A stretch of 64,000 nucleotides of DNA. Source: Klebsiella aerogenes KCTC 2190 (GTDB lineage Bacteria; Pseudomonadota; Gammaproteobacteria; Enterobacterales; Enterobacteriaceae). The stretch spans positions 1,364,001-1,428,000 of the forward strand of contig NC_015663.1 in assembly GCF_000215745.1 (NCBI RefSeq). The letters are read 5' to 3'. The notes beneath the pieces were generated by a model, which did no database searches, was not told the origin of the DNA, and saw only the letters and a list, made by a program, of their open reading frames with translations. A program made the position numbers and the translations under genes. This document shows positions 8,582-16,698 of the stretch, in pieces (the first letter of the stretch is position 1; every line of letters begins with the position of its first letter).

Positions 8582-9865
8582 ATGGCCATCTGTGTCCGTA
8601 AAAACTGCACTACGTCTGTTTGGGGTAATAATAAAGAGAGATCTAAACGTCTCTGTAAACGACATTATGCCGCATATGTCCAAAACCGGATAGCTAAAGA
8701 AGCTAAAGCATTATCAGTTTGTTATTATTGTGGCCTGTCCCTCGCAAAGATGAGAAACAAAAAATACTGTTGCAAAGCACACCGCCAGCTGGGTTCCAGA
8801 AAAATTTTAGGGAAGATCATAACGGATATTATTGGATTTTCTTACTGGGGGCATATTCAACATCATATTAAGCGAAGCCCAATAGAACTGGCTTCAATTA
8901 ATGGAGTGCATGACATTACTGGTTTATACCAACTGTACCAATGTAAAACGAAGCATCAAAGGAGCTATGTTTTAGCACTCGAACAATGGGGAGTATCGAA
9001 GGAGAAATTAAAAATTAAACCTATACCACTTCTAAGGTTAGAAATTTGCCATTTCTATCCGGTGAATAGTGGTGGTGAAAATACACCTGATAATGTGATC
9101 ATTGCCCCATTACGTATCAATCGCATGTTAAAAGATACAATTCCGTATCAAGGTAGGCTTTTTCCCGGATTGAAAGTGTTAAGAAAAAAAATGCCACTGA
9201 ATGGAAGCCTTTACGATGGTCTAGTTGCACGATTTGGAAAAAAGGTTGTAGACGAAGAGCTTTCATCAATTGGCAAACTAAAGCACTTCCATGGTAATTA
9301 CGCCAAACAGCCGGAGTTTGGGGGAATGCATCATGAATTTCCCCTACTAATGCTGTTAATTTCGGAATTATTACGCTTAGGGCACCATGACATTGTTAAA
9401 TTTCTTCAAGCTATTCGGCGGGACTATGAGAGTCTTCTTCCAGTATATGTTGAATTAGTGGCTATTATCATGTTTTATGCGATTTTAACTGGTGATCGTG
9501 ACCGTTTCCTAATGCGTTTCATGAGAATTCAGCGTTGGTTCGACGACACGGCTTTATCCACAAGGCATCCATTTCGGGCATGGGGCAGGGACAACTACGA
9601 AAGATGCATGTACCTACTCCTAAGGCGATATCTACGGCTGTTTTTTGGCTCAGCTATTGAGAGTCCCCGAGAAATTGTCGATCTCTACAATAGTTTTTTC
9701 TCACTTCAGGTTGTTGACGTCGGGGAGCTAGGCGAAATCGTAAGCTTTTCCTATTTCAAAGGAAGACAGAGCAAAGTGAATACCTTTTTTATCATTCCAG
9801 AGTATGTGCTTGACACACTGCCTAGGTCAGGGGACGTTTTCGGGATTGGTTCAACACTTAGCTGA
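8582..9865 (+). CDS. Zinc-finger protein with HNH-like motif, unknown function
   Basis: A 427-aa island protein I cannot name. The N-terminus has two probable zinc sites: C4, C9, C25, H28, and C47, C50, C63/C64, H67 (CYYCGLSL ... KKYCCKAH). A segment at 154-180 reads EICHFYPVNSGGENTPDNV and then NR, which is how many HNH nuclease cores look (His157, the Gly-Gly turn, Asn171). The C-terminal 200 residues are helical and rich in aromatic and basic residues. An HNH nuclease or DNA-binding role in island defence or mobility is plausible. It is single in its transcription unit and is followed by a hairpin at 9893. Confidence 0.78.
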   Translation: MAICVRKNCTTSVWGNNKERSKRLCKRHYAAYVQNRIAKEAKALSVCYYCGLSLAKMRNKKYCCKAHRQLGSRKILGKIITDIIGFSYWGHIQHHIKRSPIELASINGVHDITGLYQLYQCKTKHQRSYVLALEQWGVSKEKLKIKPIPLLRLEICHFYPVNSGGENTPDNVIIAPLRINRMLKDTIPYQGRLFPGLKVLRKKMPLNGSLYDGLVARFGKKVVDEELSSIGKLKHFHGNYAKQPEFGGMHHEFPLLMLLISELLRLGHHDIVKFLQAIRRDYESLLPVYVELVAIIMFYAILTGDRDRFLMRFMRIQRWFDDTALSTRHPFRAWGRDNYERCMYLLLRRYLRLFFGSAIESPREIVDLYNSFFSLQVVDVGELGEIVSFSYFKGRQSKVNTFFIIPEYVLDTLPRSGDVFGIGSTLS

Positions 9866-9892
9866 ACGGGTAATACAACACCACAAATAAAT

Positions 9893-9919
9893 AGCGCCAA
9901 AACTGTCGTTTTTGGCGCT
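9893..9919 (+). terminator. Strong hairpin after the HNH-like gene
   Basis: AGCGCCAAAA (9893-9902) pairs exactly with TTTTGGCGCT (9910-9919) around a 7-base loop. The following CACTTTTCC is a poor T tract, so termination would rest mainly on the hairpin's own T/A arms, which could serve both strands. Confidence 0.65.
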
Positions 9920-10049
9920 CACTTTTCCACACTTTATCGCTAAAATACAGTAAGTTAACTTAATATCACTATCCCAATAAATTTCACACCCTCATTACTC
10001 CTTTGAAGAACCGAAAGACTTTCAGGTAATACATTCAAAGGAGCGCCTT

Positions 10050-10943
10050 ATGTCCAAACACTCTAATTCACATGATGCGGTAAACGCATTCCAAGCCTGT
10101 CTTAGCTTCCTACCCTCTTCTTCAACCGAACGCATCCTGAAGCAGTTAAAGCAATCTATCGACTACGAGCCTGTAATTGGAATTATGGGTAAAACAGGTG
10201 CAGGTAAAAGCAGCCTTTGCAACGCACTATTCCAGGAGCAAACTTGTCTGACTAGCGAGCTTATGGCGTGTACCCGAGAACCACAACGCTTGGTCCTCAC
10301 TGTGGGCGAACGCAGCATAACCCTGGTCGATCTTCCTGGCGTTGGTGAGACTCCTGAGTTCGATGCTGAGTATATGGCGCTCTATCATCGTTTGTTTGTT
10401 GAACTGGACCTAGTTATTTGGGTATTACGGGCTGATGATCGCGCCCGGGCAATAGATATTACAACACACCGATTGCTACTTTCTAATGGCGCAGATCCAT
10501 CACGTTTCTTATTTGTGATAACTCAGGCTGAATGTATTCCTCCGTTACCAACTAACTCTGAATGCCAGGATCGGCCTTCTCCAACACAGTGCCTTTCGTT
10601 GGCCACCATCAGCGCCCAAATTGCGGGTCAGTTTCCATCTTCTTATCCGGTAATAGCAGTTTCTGCTCATACTGGCTACAACTTGACGGTCCTTGTAGAG
10701 CTTATGGTGCATGCATTACCGATACAGGCTAGCAGCGCCTTTTATCGGCAATTGAAACCAGAGCACCTGACTAAAGAGAGCAACGATGCTGTACGCCAGC
10801 GGTTTGGTGAGATGGCAGGAAATGCATTTGATACGGTGATAAACCCGGACTCTTTCCCGTCAGGCTGGACCAGCTTTTTGAGAAAACTGCGCCAAAAATT
10901 AGTGCAGCTTGCCACCGTGTTATGGGACAGATTTTTTGGCTAA
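10050..10943 (+). CDS. YfjP/YeeP-family GTPase
   Basis: A 297-aa Era-like P-loop GTPase typical of CP4-57-type islands. G1 is GIMGKTGAGKSSL near residue 45, G3 is DLPGVGE, and the G4 position reads ITQAE. It has no membrane anchor. The substrate and partner are unknown for the family. AAAGGAGCG just before the ATG is a good ribosome-binding site. It is the first gene of the YfjP-YfjR-YfjQ-RadC-CbeA/CbtA gene order found in E. coli prophage-like islands, which supports the family call; E. coli YfjP is of similar length. Confidence 0.88.
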   Translation: MSKHSNSHDAVNAFQACLSFLPSSSTERILKQLKQSIDYEPVIGIMGKTGAGKSSLCNALFQEQTCLTSELMACTREPQRLVLTVGERSITLVDLPGVGETPEFDAEYMALYHRLFVELDLVIWVLRADDRARAIDITTHRLLLSNGADPSRFLFVITQAECIPPLPTNSECQDRPSPTQCLSLATISAQIAGQFPSSYPVIAVSAHTGYNLTVLVELMVHALPIQASSAFYRQLKPEHLTKESNDAVRQRFGEMAGNAFDTVINPDSFPSGWTSFLRKLRQKLVQLATVLWDRFFG

Positions 10944-11134
10944 CACCACATCCGTCAGGTTGTGTCGCTATGATGAATGTTTATCAGACAAAACCTTTCT
11001 TAACAAGGCGTTATCGTGCCGCACTATTTTTCAGATTTCATTATTTTACCTATCTTTGCCGACATAACGTGTCCGGCCTGTGCTGCATAATAACTGCATG
11101 AAATAGAACCATATTTGTTGCCCTGAGAGGCCAT

Positions 11135-11824
11135 ATGTCCGTCAACGAGCAAGACTCACGTTACGACCGACTGGCGATCAGATTATCGGTCATTATTAGC
11201 CGCCTGCTTGCGGGAGAAACACTCTCACTCAAATCTCTGGTGGATGAATTTGGTGTCTCTGAACGCACTCTACAACGTGACTTCAATCAGAGGCTAATCC
11301 ATCTGGATATTCTGGATGAAAATGGACGATACCGTTTGAATGATTGCCAACCACCCGATCATTCATCGGGCGCATTCTCGTTTATACGTACTACAGGTAT
11401 TGCTCGGATAATCCCAGTGCAAGACAGGCAACTAATGAACCTGCTAATGAACGAGTCCGGGACTTCACCCTGCCTGATCTGGCATGCCCCCCTGAAATCC
11501 CATGTCGCATTACCCGAGTTCTTCTCCCGTCTTGTGCAGGCTATCAGCCAGAAACGACAAATCACTGTGTTGGTTGAAGGGCAGCGTCATGAAGCATTGG
11601 AGCCTTATCGTCTTATTCACTATGTGGAGGAATGGTATCTGGTGGTGTGTCAGTCGGGAAAAATCCGTGTGTTTGCTCTGACCAGTATTGGTGCTGTCAC
11701 GCTTGATGAGGTGCGCTTTAAGCGTCGCGAAGATATTTCATACCTAACTGCTGGTGAAGGTTTTATTGCGGCACTACCGCATTTTCCTCTTATCAGTGAT
11801 GTTATTGACACATTTCGCTATTAG
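11135..11824 (+). CDS. WYL-domain transcriptional regulator, YfjR-like
   Basis: A 229-aa regulator. The N-terminal DeoR-like helix-turn-helix includes LKSLVDEFGVSERTLQRDFN (about 28-47). The C-terminal WYL domain is seen at EALEPYRLIHYVEEWYLVV and the following KIRVFALTSI, a ligand- or nucleic-acid-sensing SH3-like fold. WYL regulators commonly control defence and mobile-element genes. It stands alone between the GTPase and the secreted protein, matching yfjR of CP4-57. GCCCTGAGAGG before the ATG supports the start. Its targets cannot be predicted here. Confidence 0.87.
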   Translation: MSVNEQDSRYDRLAIRLSVIISRLLAGETLSLKSLVDEFGVSERTLQRDFNQRLIHLDILDENGRYRLNDCQPPDHSSGAFSFIRTTGIARIIPVQDRQLMNLLMNESGTSPCLIWHAPLKSHVALPEFFSRLVQAISQKRQITVLVEGQRHEALEPYRLIHYVEEWYLVVCQSGKIRVFALTSIGAVTLDEVRFKRREDISYLTAGEGFIAALPHFPLISDVIDTFRY

Positions 11825-11885
11825 TCCCAGCTATCAGGAAGACCTGATTTAGCCTGTATATCTTATCCGTTATGGAGAACCTTTA

Positions 11886-12896
11886 ATGAAAATGATCATA
11901 CCTCTTAAAACTACGATACTGACAGTGATGTTAGGTGCCTCAACTTTTAATGCTTCCGCAGCATGGCAAGTAAGTGGGACTTTTTGTCAGTCTTACACTG
12001 ATGATGGACGAGTACTTGTTCGCGTAAGACCCGCAACAATAGGTTTGATTGAGCAGCAACCGCAATGCAACGGACGAGGCTCTACCGAATTGGCTGGCAG
12101 TAACTTTAGTGTCAATGGTTCGTCTTATCCCTCCAGCGTGATGTGTAACGCCCAATCGAACTATCAGGCAGTGCAAACCACCACGGCGACAAAAGATATC
12201 CAAAACATAATCAGCATGCTGCAAGATAACCAATCGGTCAGCATCAATACCTTCGGTTCACGTTCTGAAGTTAATACTGCTGATTTTGCACAAGCTTGTT
12301 CATCCATCATTAACCAGAAAGTGGCCGACTTCGATCCCCAGAAAACCTATCAACAGGACATGGCAAAGATGGGCTATAAACAGGATGAAAACGGCCAATG
12401 GCATAAACAATCAAAACAGGCATATTCACGCGAAGCAGATCCTGAAATAGCCGCCAACTATGATCCCAAAGCGGGGGTTGCTGAAAATTCAGGAAAAGGA
12501 GGGTTCTATGGAGACGGAGCCAATAAAAATCTTTATGGTCCGGGTAGCCAGGCACAAAAGGATGCTGAAGCTGCAAACGAAGCACGCCGCCTTGCAGCAC
12601 AAAATCATATGTCAAAAAGCGCTACTGGAATTACAGAACCAGAGATGCAGGCAGCATTAGCGGCAGCGAAAAAGGCTTATGCTGCTAATTACGATCAAGA
12701 AACCCTCGCATCAGCTGACTTTGGATCATACAAACAAGCACCTTCTGTACCAGATCCGGCAGATAAAACACAAAAATTGCGTGTCGTGGAGTATGAGGTC
12801 TTTAATCCAGGCTACAAAACTTATGACAAAGTGCGTGTCACCCTAAACGCATCAGGTGCAGTGACTGGCACACAGGTTCAGTACGAAGGTCAGTAA
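11886..12896 (+). CDS. Secreted protein of unknown function
   Basis: A 336-aa protein with a clear Sec signal peptide (MKMIIPLKTTILTVMLGAST, then FNASA before AAW). The mature part starts with several Cys (FCQ, QCN, MCN, ACS) that may form disulphides in the periplasm. It continues with a Gln/Asn/Gly-rich region and an Ala-rich helical segment (AALAAAKKAYAANYDQE). I do not recognise the family. A good Shine-Dalgarno (TATGGAGAACC) precedes the start and a terminator follows at 12931. A periplasmic protein in the middle of the CP4-57 core is the least expected member of this block. Confidence 0.82.
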   Translation: MKMIIPLKTTILTVMLGASTFNASAAWQVSGTFCQSYTDDGRVLVRVRPATIGLIEQQPQCNGRGSTELAGSNFSVNGSSYPSSVMCNAQSNYQAVQTTTATKDIQNIISMLQDNQSVSINTFGSRSEVNTADFAQACSSIINQKVADFDPQKTYQQDMAKMGYKQDENGQWHKQSKQAYSREADPEIAANYDPKAGVAENSGKGGFYGDGANKNLYGPGSQAQKDAEAANEARRLAAQNHMSKSATGITEPEMQAALAAAKKAYAANYDQETLASADFGSYKQAPSVPDPADKTQKLRVVEYEVFNPGYKTYDKVRVTLNASGAVTGTQVQYEGQ

Positions 12897-12930
12897 TACA
12901 CCATTCAACTGCTAGCAATCATTTCATCCA

Positions 12931-12962
12931 GGCCATGCATCCCTAGGGAAGTATGGCCTTTT
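12931..12962 (+). terminator. Terminator after the secreted protein gene
   Basis: GGCCAT (12931-12936) and ATGGCC (12953-12958) form the stem, followed by four T. The in-frame ATG at 12953 inside this hairpin is therefore not the start of the next gene. Confidence 0.75.
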
Positions 12963-12988
12963 CACTTTTATGCCCGAAGGAATTAATT

Positions 12989-13810
12989 ATGACCCGATTA
13001 GCCAGCCGCTTTGGTGCGGTCAATTTAGTGCGCCGTGATCGCCCGTTAACCCACGATGAACTGGCACATTACGTTCCGAGTGTCTTCAGTGAAGAAAAGC
13101 ATGAATCCCGCAGTGAGCGTTACACATACATCCCTACTATTACCCTCCTCGATAACCTTCAACGCGAGGGTTTTCAACCGTTCTTTGCCTGCCAGACCCG
13201 AGTGCGAGATCTGAGTAAACGAGAGCACACCAAACATATGCTGCGCCTGCGTCGCGAAGGGCAAATTACCGGCAAACAGGTGCCAGAAATTATTCTGCTT
13301 AATAGCCACGACGGTTCAAGCTCATACCAGATGCTACCAGGTTTATTTAGATCGGTTTGCCAAAATGGACTTATTTGCGGTGAAAGTTTTGGGGAAGTGC
13401 GTGTGCCGCATAAAGGCAACGTAGTGGAGAAAGTCATTGAAGGGGCTTACGAAATACTGGGCATTTTTGACCGAGTAGAAGAGAAGCGCGATGCCATGCA
13501 GTCACTTATGTTACCGCCACCTGCTCAGCACGCCATTGCGAAAGCGGCATTAACCTATCGTTTTGGTGAAGAGCATCAACCAGTCACGGAATCACAGATA
13601 CTTTCCCCGCGCCGATGGCAGGATGAAAGTAACGATCTTTGGACTACCTACCAACGCATTCAGGAAAACCTGATTAAAGGTGGGCTATCGGGACGAACCA
13701 TCAAAGGTAAACGCGCTCATACACGCGCAGTGAAAGGTATCGACGGTGATGTGAAGCTCAATCGAGCACTGTGGGTTATGGCTGAGAATATGCTGCAATT
13801 TGCTTCATGA
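12989..13810 (+). CDS. yfjQ: DUF932 protein, YfjQ/YafZ family
   Basis: A 273-aa protein, the same length as E. coli YfjQ and YafZ. The frame is open from 12953, but that ATG lies in a terminator; the Met at 12989 after GAAGGAATT gives the family's normal start (MTRLASRFG). Conserved DUF932 features include YTYIPTITLLDNLQREGFQP, ILLNSHDGSSSYQMLPGLFR and the NGLICGESFGEVRVPHKG stretch. The domain resembles phage/plasmid proteins encoded near DNA-modification and anti-restriction genes. Its activity is not established. It is transcribed with, but terminated before, the RadC-like gene. Confidence 0.9.
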   Translation: MTRLASRFGAVNLVRRDRPLTHDELAHYVPSVFSEEKHESRSERYTYIPTITLLDNLQREGFQPFFACQTRVRDLSKREHTKHMLRLRREGQITGKQVPEIILLNSHDGSSSYQMLPGLFRSVCQNGLICGESFGEVRVPHKGNVVEKVIEGAYEILGIFDRVEEKRDAMQSLMLPPPAQHAIAKAALTYRFGEEHQPVTESQILSPRRWQDESNDLWTTYQRIQENLIKGGLSGRTIKGKRAHTRAVKGIDGDVKLNRALWVMAENMLQFAS

Positions 13811-13832
13811 ACTCTATCACAAGGCTCTTTTG

Positions 13833-13861
13833 CCCCTACGACTAAACTGGTAGGGCTTTTT
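13833..13861 (+). terminator. Terminator after yfjQ
   Basis: CCCTAC (13834-13839) and GTAGGG (13850-13855) form a stem with a 10-base loop, followed by a T tract from 13857. It lies 23 bases past the DUF932 stop. Confidence 0.8.
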
Positions 13862-13877
13862 GCTTTAAGGAACAATT

Positions 13878-14348
13878 ATGTCTGCGCCCAATTTATTCCC
13901 GGAATTTCCTGTAAACGAGCAACGTGTTATACAACGCGCACTGCGATTGCTGGAGAAGTATCAGCGTCAACCCAGTGAATCATTTACTAGCACCAGCGTT
14001 ACTAAAGCCTGGCTTCAACTCAGGATGGCACACCTTGAGCGTGAAGCTTTCATCGTGATGTATCTCGACAATCAGCACTGTTTGCTGGAACGCGAAACAC
14101 TGTTTACCGGCACACTGAGCCATACCGAGGTACATCCCCGCGAAGTGGTGAAATCGGCACTGAAGCATAATGCTGCTGCGGTAATTCTGGCGCACAACCA
14201 TCCTTCTGGTACGACAGAAATCAGCCAGCAAGATAAACACATTACTCAGCGGATCGTGAAAGCGCTGGCGCTGGTGGAAGTACGCGTGCTGGATCATCTC
14301 GTAGTCGGGAATGAGACAATTTCATTTGCTGAGCTGGGATTACTTTAA
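13878..14348 (+). CDS. RadC-like JAB-domain protein, YfjY type
   Basis: A 156-aa protein of the island RadC group. The JAMM metalloprotease-like motif is complete: HNHPSG followed by seven residues and then the Asp of SQQD, with the upstream Glu in TEVHPREVV. Chromosomal RadC is longer and has an N-terminal HhH region, which this copy lacks. Despite the name, RadC proteins are not established DNA-repair enzymes. The gene sits just before the CbeA/CbtA pair, as in E. coli CP4-57 and CP4-44, with 12 bases between it and cbeA, so the three are probably one transcript. Confidence 0.92.
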   Translation: MSAPNLFPEFPVNEQRVIQRALRLLEKYQRQPSESFTSTSVTKAWLQLRMAHLEREAFIVMYLDNQHCLLERETLFTGTLSHTEVHPREVVKSALKHNAAAVILAHNHPSGTTEISQQDKHITQRIVKALALVEVRVLDHLVVGNETISFAELGLL

Positions 14349-14360
14349 AAGGAGGTTCTC

Positions 14361-14687
14361 ATGTCATTAATACCAGCCCATGAATGGGGACTACAAAGAG
14401 AAATTGTTCCACGGTTTGGTGCCAGATTAGTTCAGGAAGGCAACCGGCTGCATTATCTGGCTGACAGGGCTAGTTTGATGGGCAATTTCAGCGATACGGA
14501 ATGTTTCAAATTGAATGACGCATTTCCACACTTTATCAGCCAGATGGAATCGATGCTGACCACTGGTGAACTGATCCCCTGTCACCAACACTGTGTCACT
14601 CTCTACCACAACGGTTTTACCTGCGAAGCTGACACCCTTGGCAGTTGCGGCTACGTGTACATCGCTGTTTACCCTACTCAACGCTAA
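14361..14687 (+). CDS. cbeA: CbeA-type antitoxin (YeeU/YfjZ family)
   Basis: A 108-aa protein of the type IV antitoxin family. Family features are [36 protein letters not shown] and the closing YVYIAVYPT. CbeA counters CbtA by stabilising FtsZ and MreB bundles instead of binding the toxin. AAAGGAGG lies before the ATG, and the gene runs directly into cbtA 20 bases later, the expected antitoxin-toxin order. Nothing looks disrupted. Confidence 0.93.
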   Translation: MSLIPAHEWGLQREIVPRFGARLVQEGNRLHYLADRASLMGNFSDTECFKLNDAFPHFISQMESMLTTGELIPCHQHCVTLYHNGFTCEADTLGSCGYVYIAVYPTQR

Positions 14688-14707
14688 CTAATTTCTTGAG
14701 ATCAAAC

Positions 14708-15028
14708 ATGAATACTCAACCTGCAACAACTCCGCAGGCGGCGAAGCCATGTCTGTCGCCCCTGGCTGTCTGGAAAATGTTACTGACAATCCTGCTAGAC
14801 CAGCACTATGGTCTCACGCTAAACGACACGCCGTTCAGTGATGAAACTGTTATTCAGAAACACATTGAGGCAGGTATTACCTTGGCTGATGCCATAAATT
14901 TTCTGGTTGAACGCTATGAACTAGTTCGTATTGACCAAAAAGGCTTCTCTGTGCAAGATCAAGAACCTTGGTTAACTTCTATGGATGTCCACCGAGCACG
15001 ATTTAAACTCAACGTGGAACGTTTATAA
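14708..15028 (+). CDS. cbtA: CbtA-type toxin (YeeV/YpjF family)
   Basis: A 106-aa toxin that in the family inhibits FtsZ and MreB polymerisation. The frame is open from 14645, but the Met at 14708 follows TTTCTTGAGATCAA and aligns with known starts. The core [33 protein letters not shown] and [10 protein letters not shown] is strongly conserved. The C-terminus is about 18 residues shorter than E. coli YeeV and close to YpjF in length, so it is not necessarily truncated. It is the last gene before the island edge. Confidence 0.92.
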   Translation: MNTQPATTPQAAKPCLSPLAVWKMLLTILLDQHYGLTLNDTPFSDETVIQKHIEAGITLADAINFLVERYELVRIDQKGFSVQDQEPWLTSMDVHRARFKLNVERL

Positions 15029-15135
15029 TTTAACCAGTTAACTGACAAGGAAAAACATGTGGGGGCATAATTGGGGGCACACTTAAAAATCGCATAGAAA
15101 AATAATCAATAAATTCAAAGTGATTACTTATCAAA

Positions 15136-15158
15136 TGCGACTCCTGTGATCTCCGCCA
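15136..15158 (+). other. Island right attachment site, selC 3'-end copy
   Basis: CGACTCCTGTGATCTCCGCCA (15138-15158) reproduces the 3' end of the tRNA-Sec gene (selC, GACTCCTGTGATCTTCCGCCA in E. coli as I recall it) with one T missing, including the CCA. It follows the GGGGGCATAATTGGGGGCAC motif at 15062 that often lies near the end of such islands. The left copy and the intact selC should sit upstream of the integrase, outside the window. Several in-frame Met codons of the next gene lie beyond it. Confidence 0.8.
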
Positions 15159-15262
15159 AAGTTTCTCATCCTCTATCGGCCATTCGGCATGTATCCAATA
15201 TCTTACAGTTAGCCTATCCTATTGAATTCTTTTTTTATTCTAACTTTATATCTTATAAAAAT

Positions 15263-15841
15263 ATGGATTCTAAAATGAGTTTAATGCTATCGATCACAAT
15301 GGTGATAGTGACTTTAATCAGCCCTGTTGTTGCCGTTCAAGTTCAGAAATTTATTAAAAGATATACTGATAGAAAGACGCTCAAAATAGATATTTTTAAA
15401 CAATTGATGGCCACCAGGTCGCAGAACGCAAGGCTATCAAATGAACATGTCAGAGCACTTAATATGATCGATATTGCTTTTTATGGTCGGGTAAGGAAAG
15501 GACAAGCTAAAAGAAGCAAAGCAGAAAGTCAGGTAATATCAGCATGGAAGCTGTATTTCTCACATCTAAATACAACATATCCAAACAACGATAACGCCAG
15601 CGGCCTTATCTGGAATCAAAACAGCAATAATTTATTTGTAGATCTTCTTTCAGCCATTGCCAAAGATATTGGTTATGATTTTGAGCGCGTTCAGTTGCAA
15701 ACCGCTATCTACTCGCCGATTGCACACGGTGAAATTGAAAATGATCAATTAAAAATAAGAAAGGGCCTGGCATCAATATTCTCTGATGATGGCGCTATAA
15801 AAATGGAGATCGTTGGTATTCCTAGTCGAACAGAAAGTTAA
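15263..15841 (+). CDS. Membrane-anchored protein, DUF6680-like
   Basis: About 192 aa from the Met at 15263 (15275 is an alternative). The open frame begins at 15146 inside the attachment site, so the far-upstream start is unlikely. One N-terminal membrane span (SLMLSITMVIVTLISPVVAV) is followed by a basic segment and a cytosolic helical domain: IFKQLMATRSQNARLSNEHV, LNMIDIAFYG, AWKLYFSHL. This order matches the DUF6680 family as I remember it; no function is known to me. It lies just outside the island edge and is convergent with the RHH gene, 15 bases apart. Confidence 0.72.
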   Translation: MDSKMSLMLSITMVIVTLISPVVAVQVQKFIKRYTDRKTLKIDIFKQLMATRSQNARLSNEHVRALNMIDIAFYGRVRKGQAKRSKAESQVISAWKLYFSHLNTTYPNNDNASGLIWNQNSNNLFVDLLSAIAKDIGYDFERVQLQTAIYSPIAHGEIENDQLKIRKGLASIFSDDGAIKMEIVGIPSRTES

Positions 15842-15856
15842 ATCGATCGTTAAAGC

Positions 15857-16051
15857 TTACTTATCAGCAGTCTCAATGCCCAGCCTCTCCAGCTCCTTTC
15901 TTCCCAGGGTCTTGAGCCAGTTTCCCAAACTCATCCCTGCGTCTGCTGCTGCAGCCTCAAACTGCGCTTTTAGCTCCGGCGTTATCCGTATCTGGAAAGT
16001 GGGAGCTTTGCCGCATTTTGACTGATTGGTATCACGTTTGGCTGTTGACAT
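15857..16051 (-). CDS. Small ribbon-helix-helix protein, HicB/CopG-like
   Basis: 64 aa from the Met at 16051; the frame is longer (to 16219) but the extra part crosses the promoter region. The sequence PTFQIRITPELKAQFEAAAA, DAGMSLGNWLKTLGRKEL is a ribbon-helix-helix DNA-binding fold like the C-terminal domain of HicB antitoxins. It has no HicA toxin neighbour. It is divergent from symE, with paired GTACGTACCTAA sites between them, so autoregulation and perhaps control of symE are likely. Confidence 0.8.
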   Translation of the reverse strand: MSTAKRDTNQSKCGKAPTFQIRITPELKAQFEAAAADAGMSLGNWLKTLGRKELERLGIETADK

Positions 16052-16098
16052 GTACGTACCTAAAAGAGCAATGTATAACCATACAGGTACGTACCTAA
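16052..16098. promoter_or_regulatory. Paired operator for the RHH regulator
   Basis: GTACGTACCTAA occurs exactly twice in direct orientation (16052-16063 and 16087-16098), each containing the palindrome GTACGTAC. The first copy touches the RHH start codon. Cooperative RHH binding at such spaced sites is common, so this is a likely autoregulatory region shared with symE. Confidence 0.6.
16071..16086. promoter_or_regulatory. LexA-like box between RHH gene and symE
   Basis: ATGTATAACCATACAG matches the CTG-N10-CAG LexA pattern except for one base in one half (ATG for CTG). symE of E. coli is LexA-controlled, so the position, 102 bases before this symE, is meaningful. Whether LexA binds is not shown. 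Confidence 0.5.
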
Positions 16099-16187
16099 CC
16101 AGATTCCGTCCTGATCTTAAATCGCCCTCATCAGATACTCGCAATACCTGATGAGAGCTAACCTCACCAACTATCAAGGAGTTGATT

Positions 16188-16475
16188 ATGGCTGATTTGC
16201 ATTCTACCCCAGATATCACCGTTAGCGGAACCGAGCGTCAGCTGCTGGTTGGCTATCGGCCCAATGGCCGGGATACCAGTACACCAAGTCTTACCCTTTC
16301 CGGCAAGTGGCTGCGTGAAGCGGGATTCGATACCGGGAAGGCGGTCACGGTTAAGGTGATGGATGGCTGTATTGTGTTGCTGCCGCTCAGCGATAAAGAA
16401 GAGAAATTAACAGCCGAATTACGGCATATTCAACAATCGCTGAAAAGCGTCAACGGCACGCTGCAACATACCTGA
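16188..16475 (+). CDS. symE: SymE-family type I toxin
   Basis: A 95-aa AbrB-fold protein of the SymE family. In E. coli SymE is an SOS-induced toxin, repressed by LexA, by the antisense RNA SymR and by Lon. AAGGA at 16176 with ATG at 16188 sets the start. Family features are RQLLVGYRPN, PSLTLSGKWLREAGFDTG and VTVKVMDGCIVLLP. A LexA-like box lies upstream. An antisense RNA over the 5' end is expected by analogy, but I cannot place its promoter. A palindromic repeat follows the gene. Confidence 0.9.
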   Translation: MADLHSTPDITVSGTERQLLVGYRPNGRDTSTPSLTLSGKWLREAGFDTGKAVTVKVMDGCIVLLPLSDKEEKLTAELRHIQQSLKSVNGTLQHT

Positions 16476-16494
16476 TAGCGCGAGCAAGAAAAAT

Positions 16495-16577
16495 CCCCGG
16501 GTGGCGGCTAGCGCCTTACCCGGGCTACCAGACGGCGCAGAACCGTAGCCCTGCTGAGCGCAGCGCGAGCAGGGAAA
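16495..16577. repeat. 83-bp dispersed repeat, copy 1
   Basis: Identical to 17929-18011. Internal palindromes include CCCGGGTGGCGGCTAGCGCC with its CCCGGGC complement arm, and CCCTGCTGAGCGCAGCGCGA with GCAGGG. Together the two copies bracket rhuM. The style is that of enterobacterial REP/BIME-type extragenic repeats. Confidence 0.85.
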
Positions 16578-16698
16578 TTCCTCGGATTACGGCTGCCTTA
16601 ACACCCGTAAACGCGCCAGATTAATCGTTCGTCTAATGAAATTTATGCCCCGCTTCTGACATACTCTACCGTTGTGAACAGGTTGACCCGGAGACCAT

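Noticed and set aside
15146..15262. Upstream start for the DUF6680-like gene
   Set aside because: The start lies within the selC-like attachment site and no ribosome-binding site is seen.
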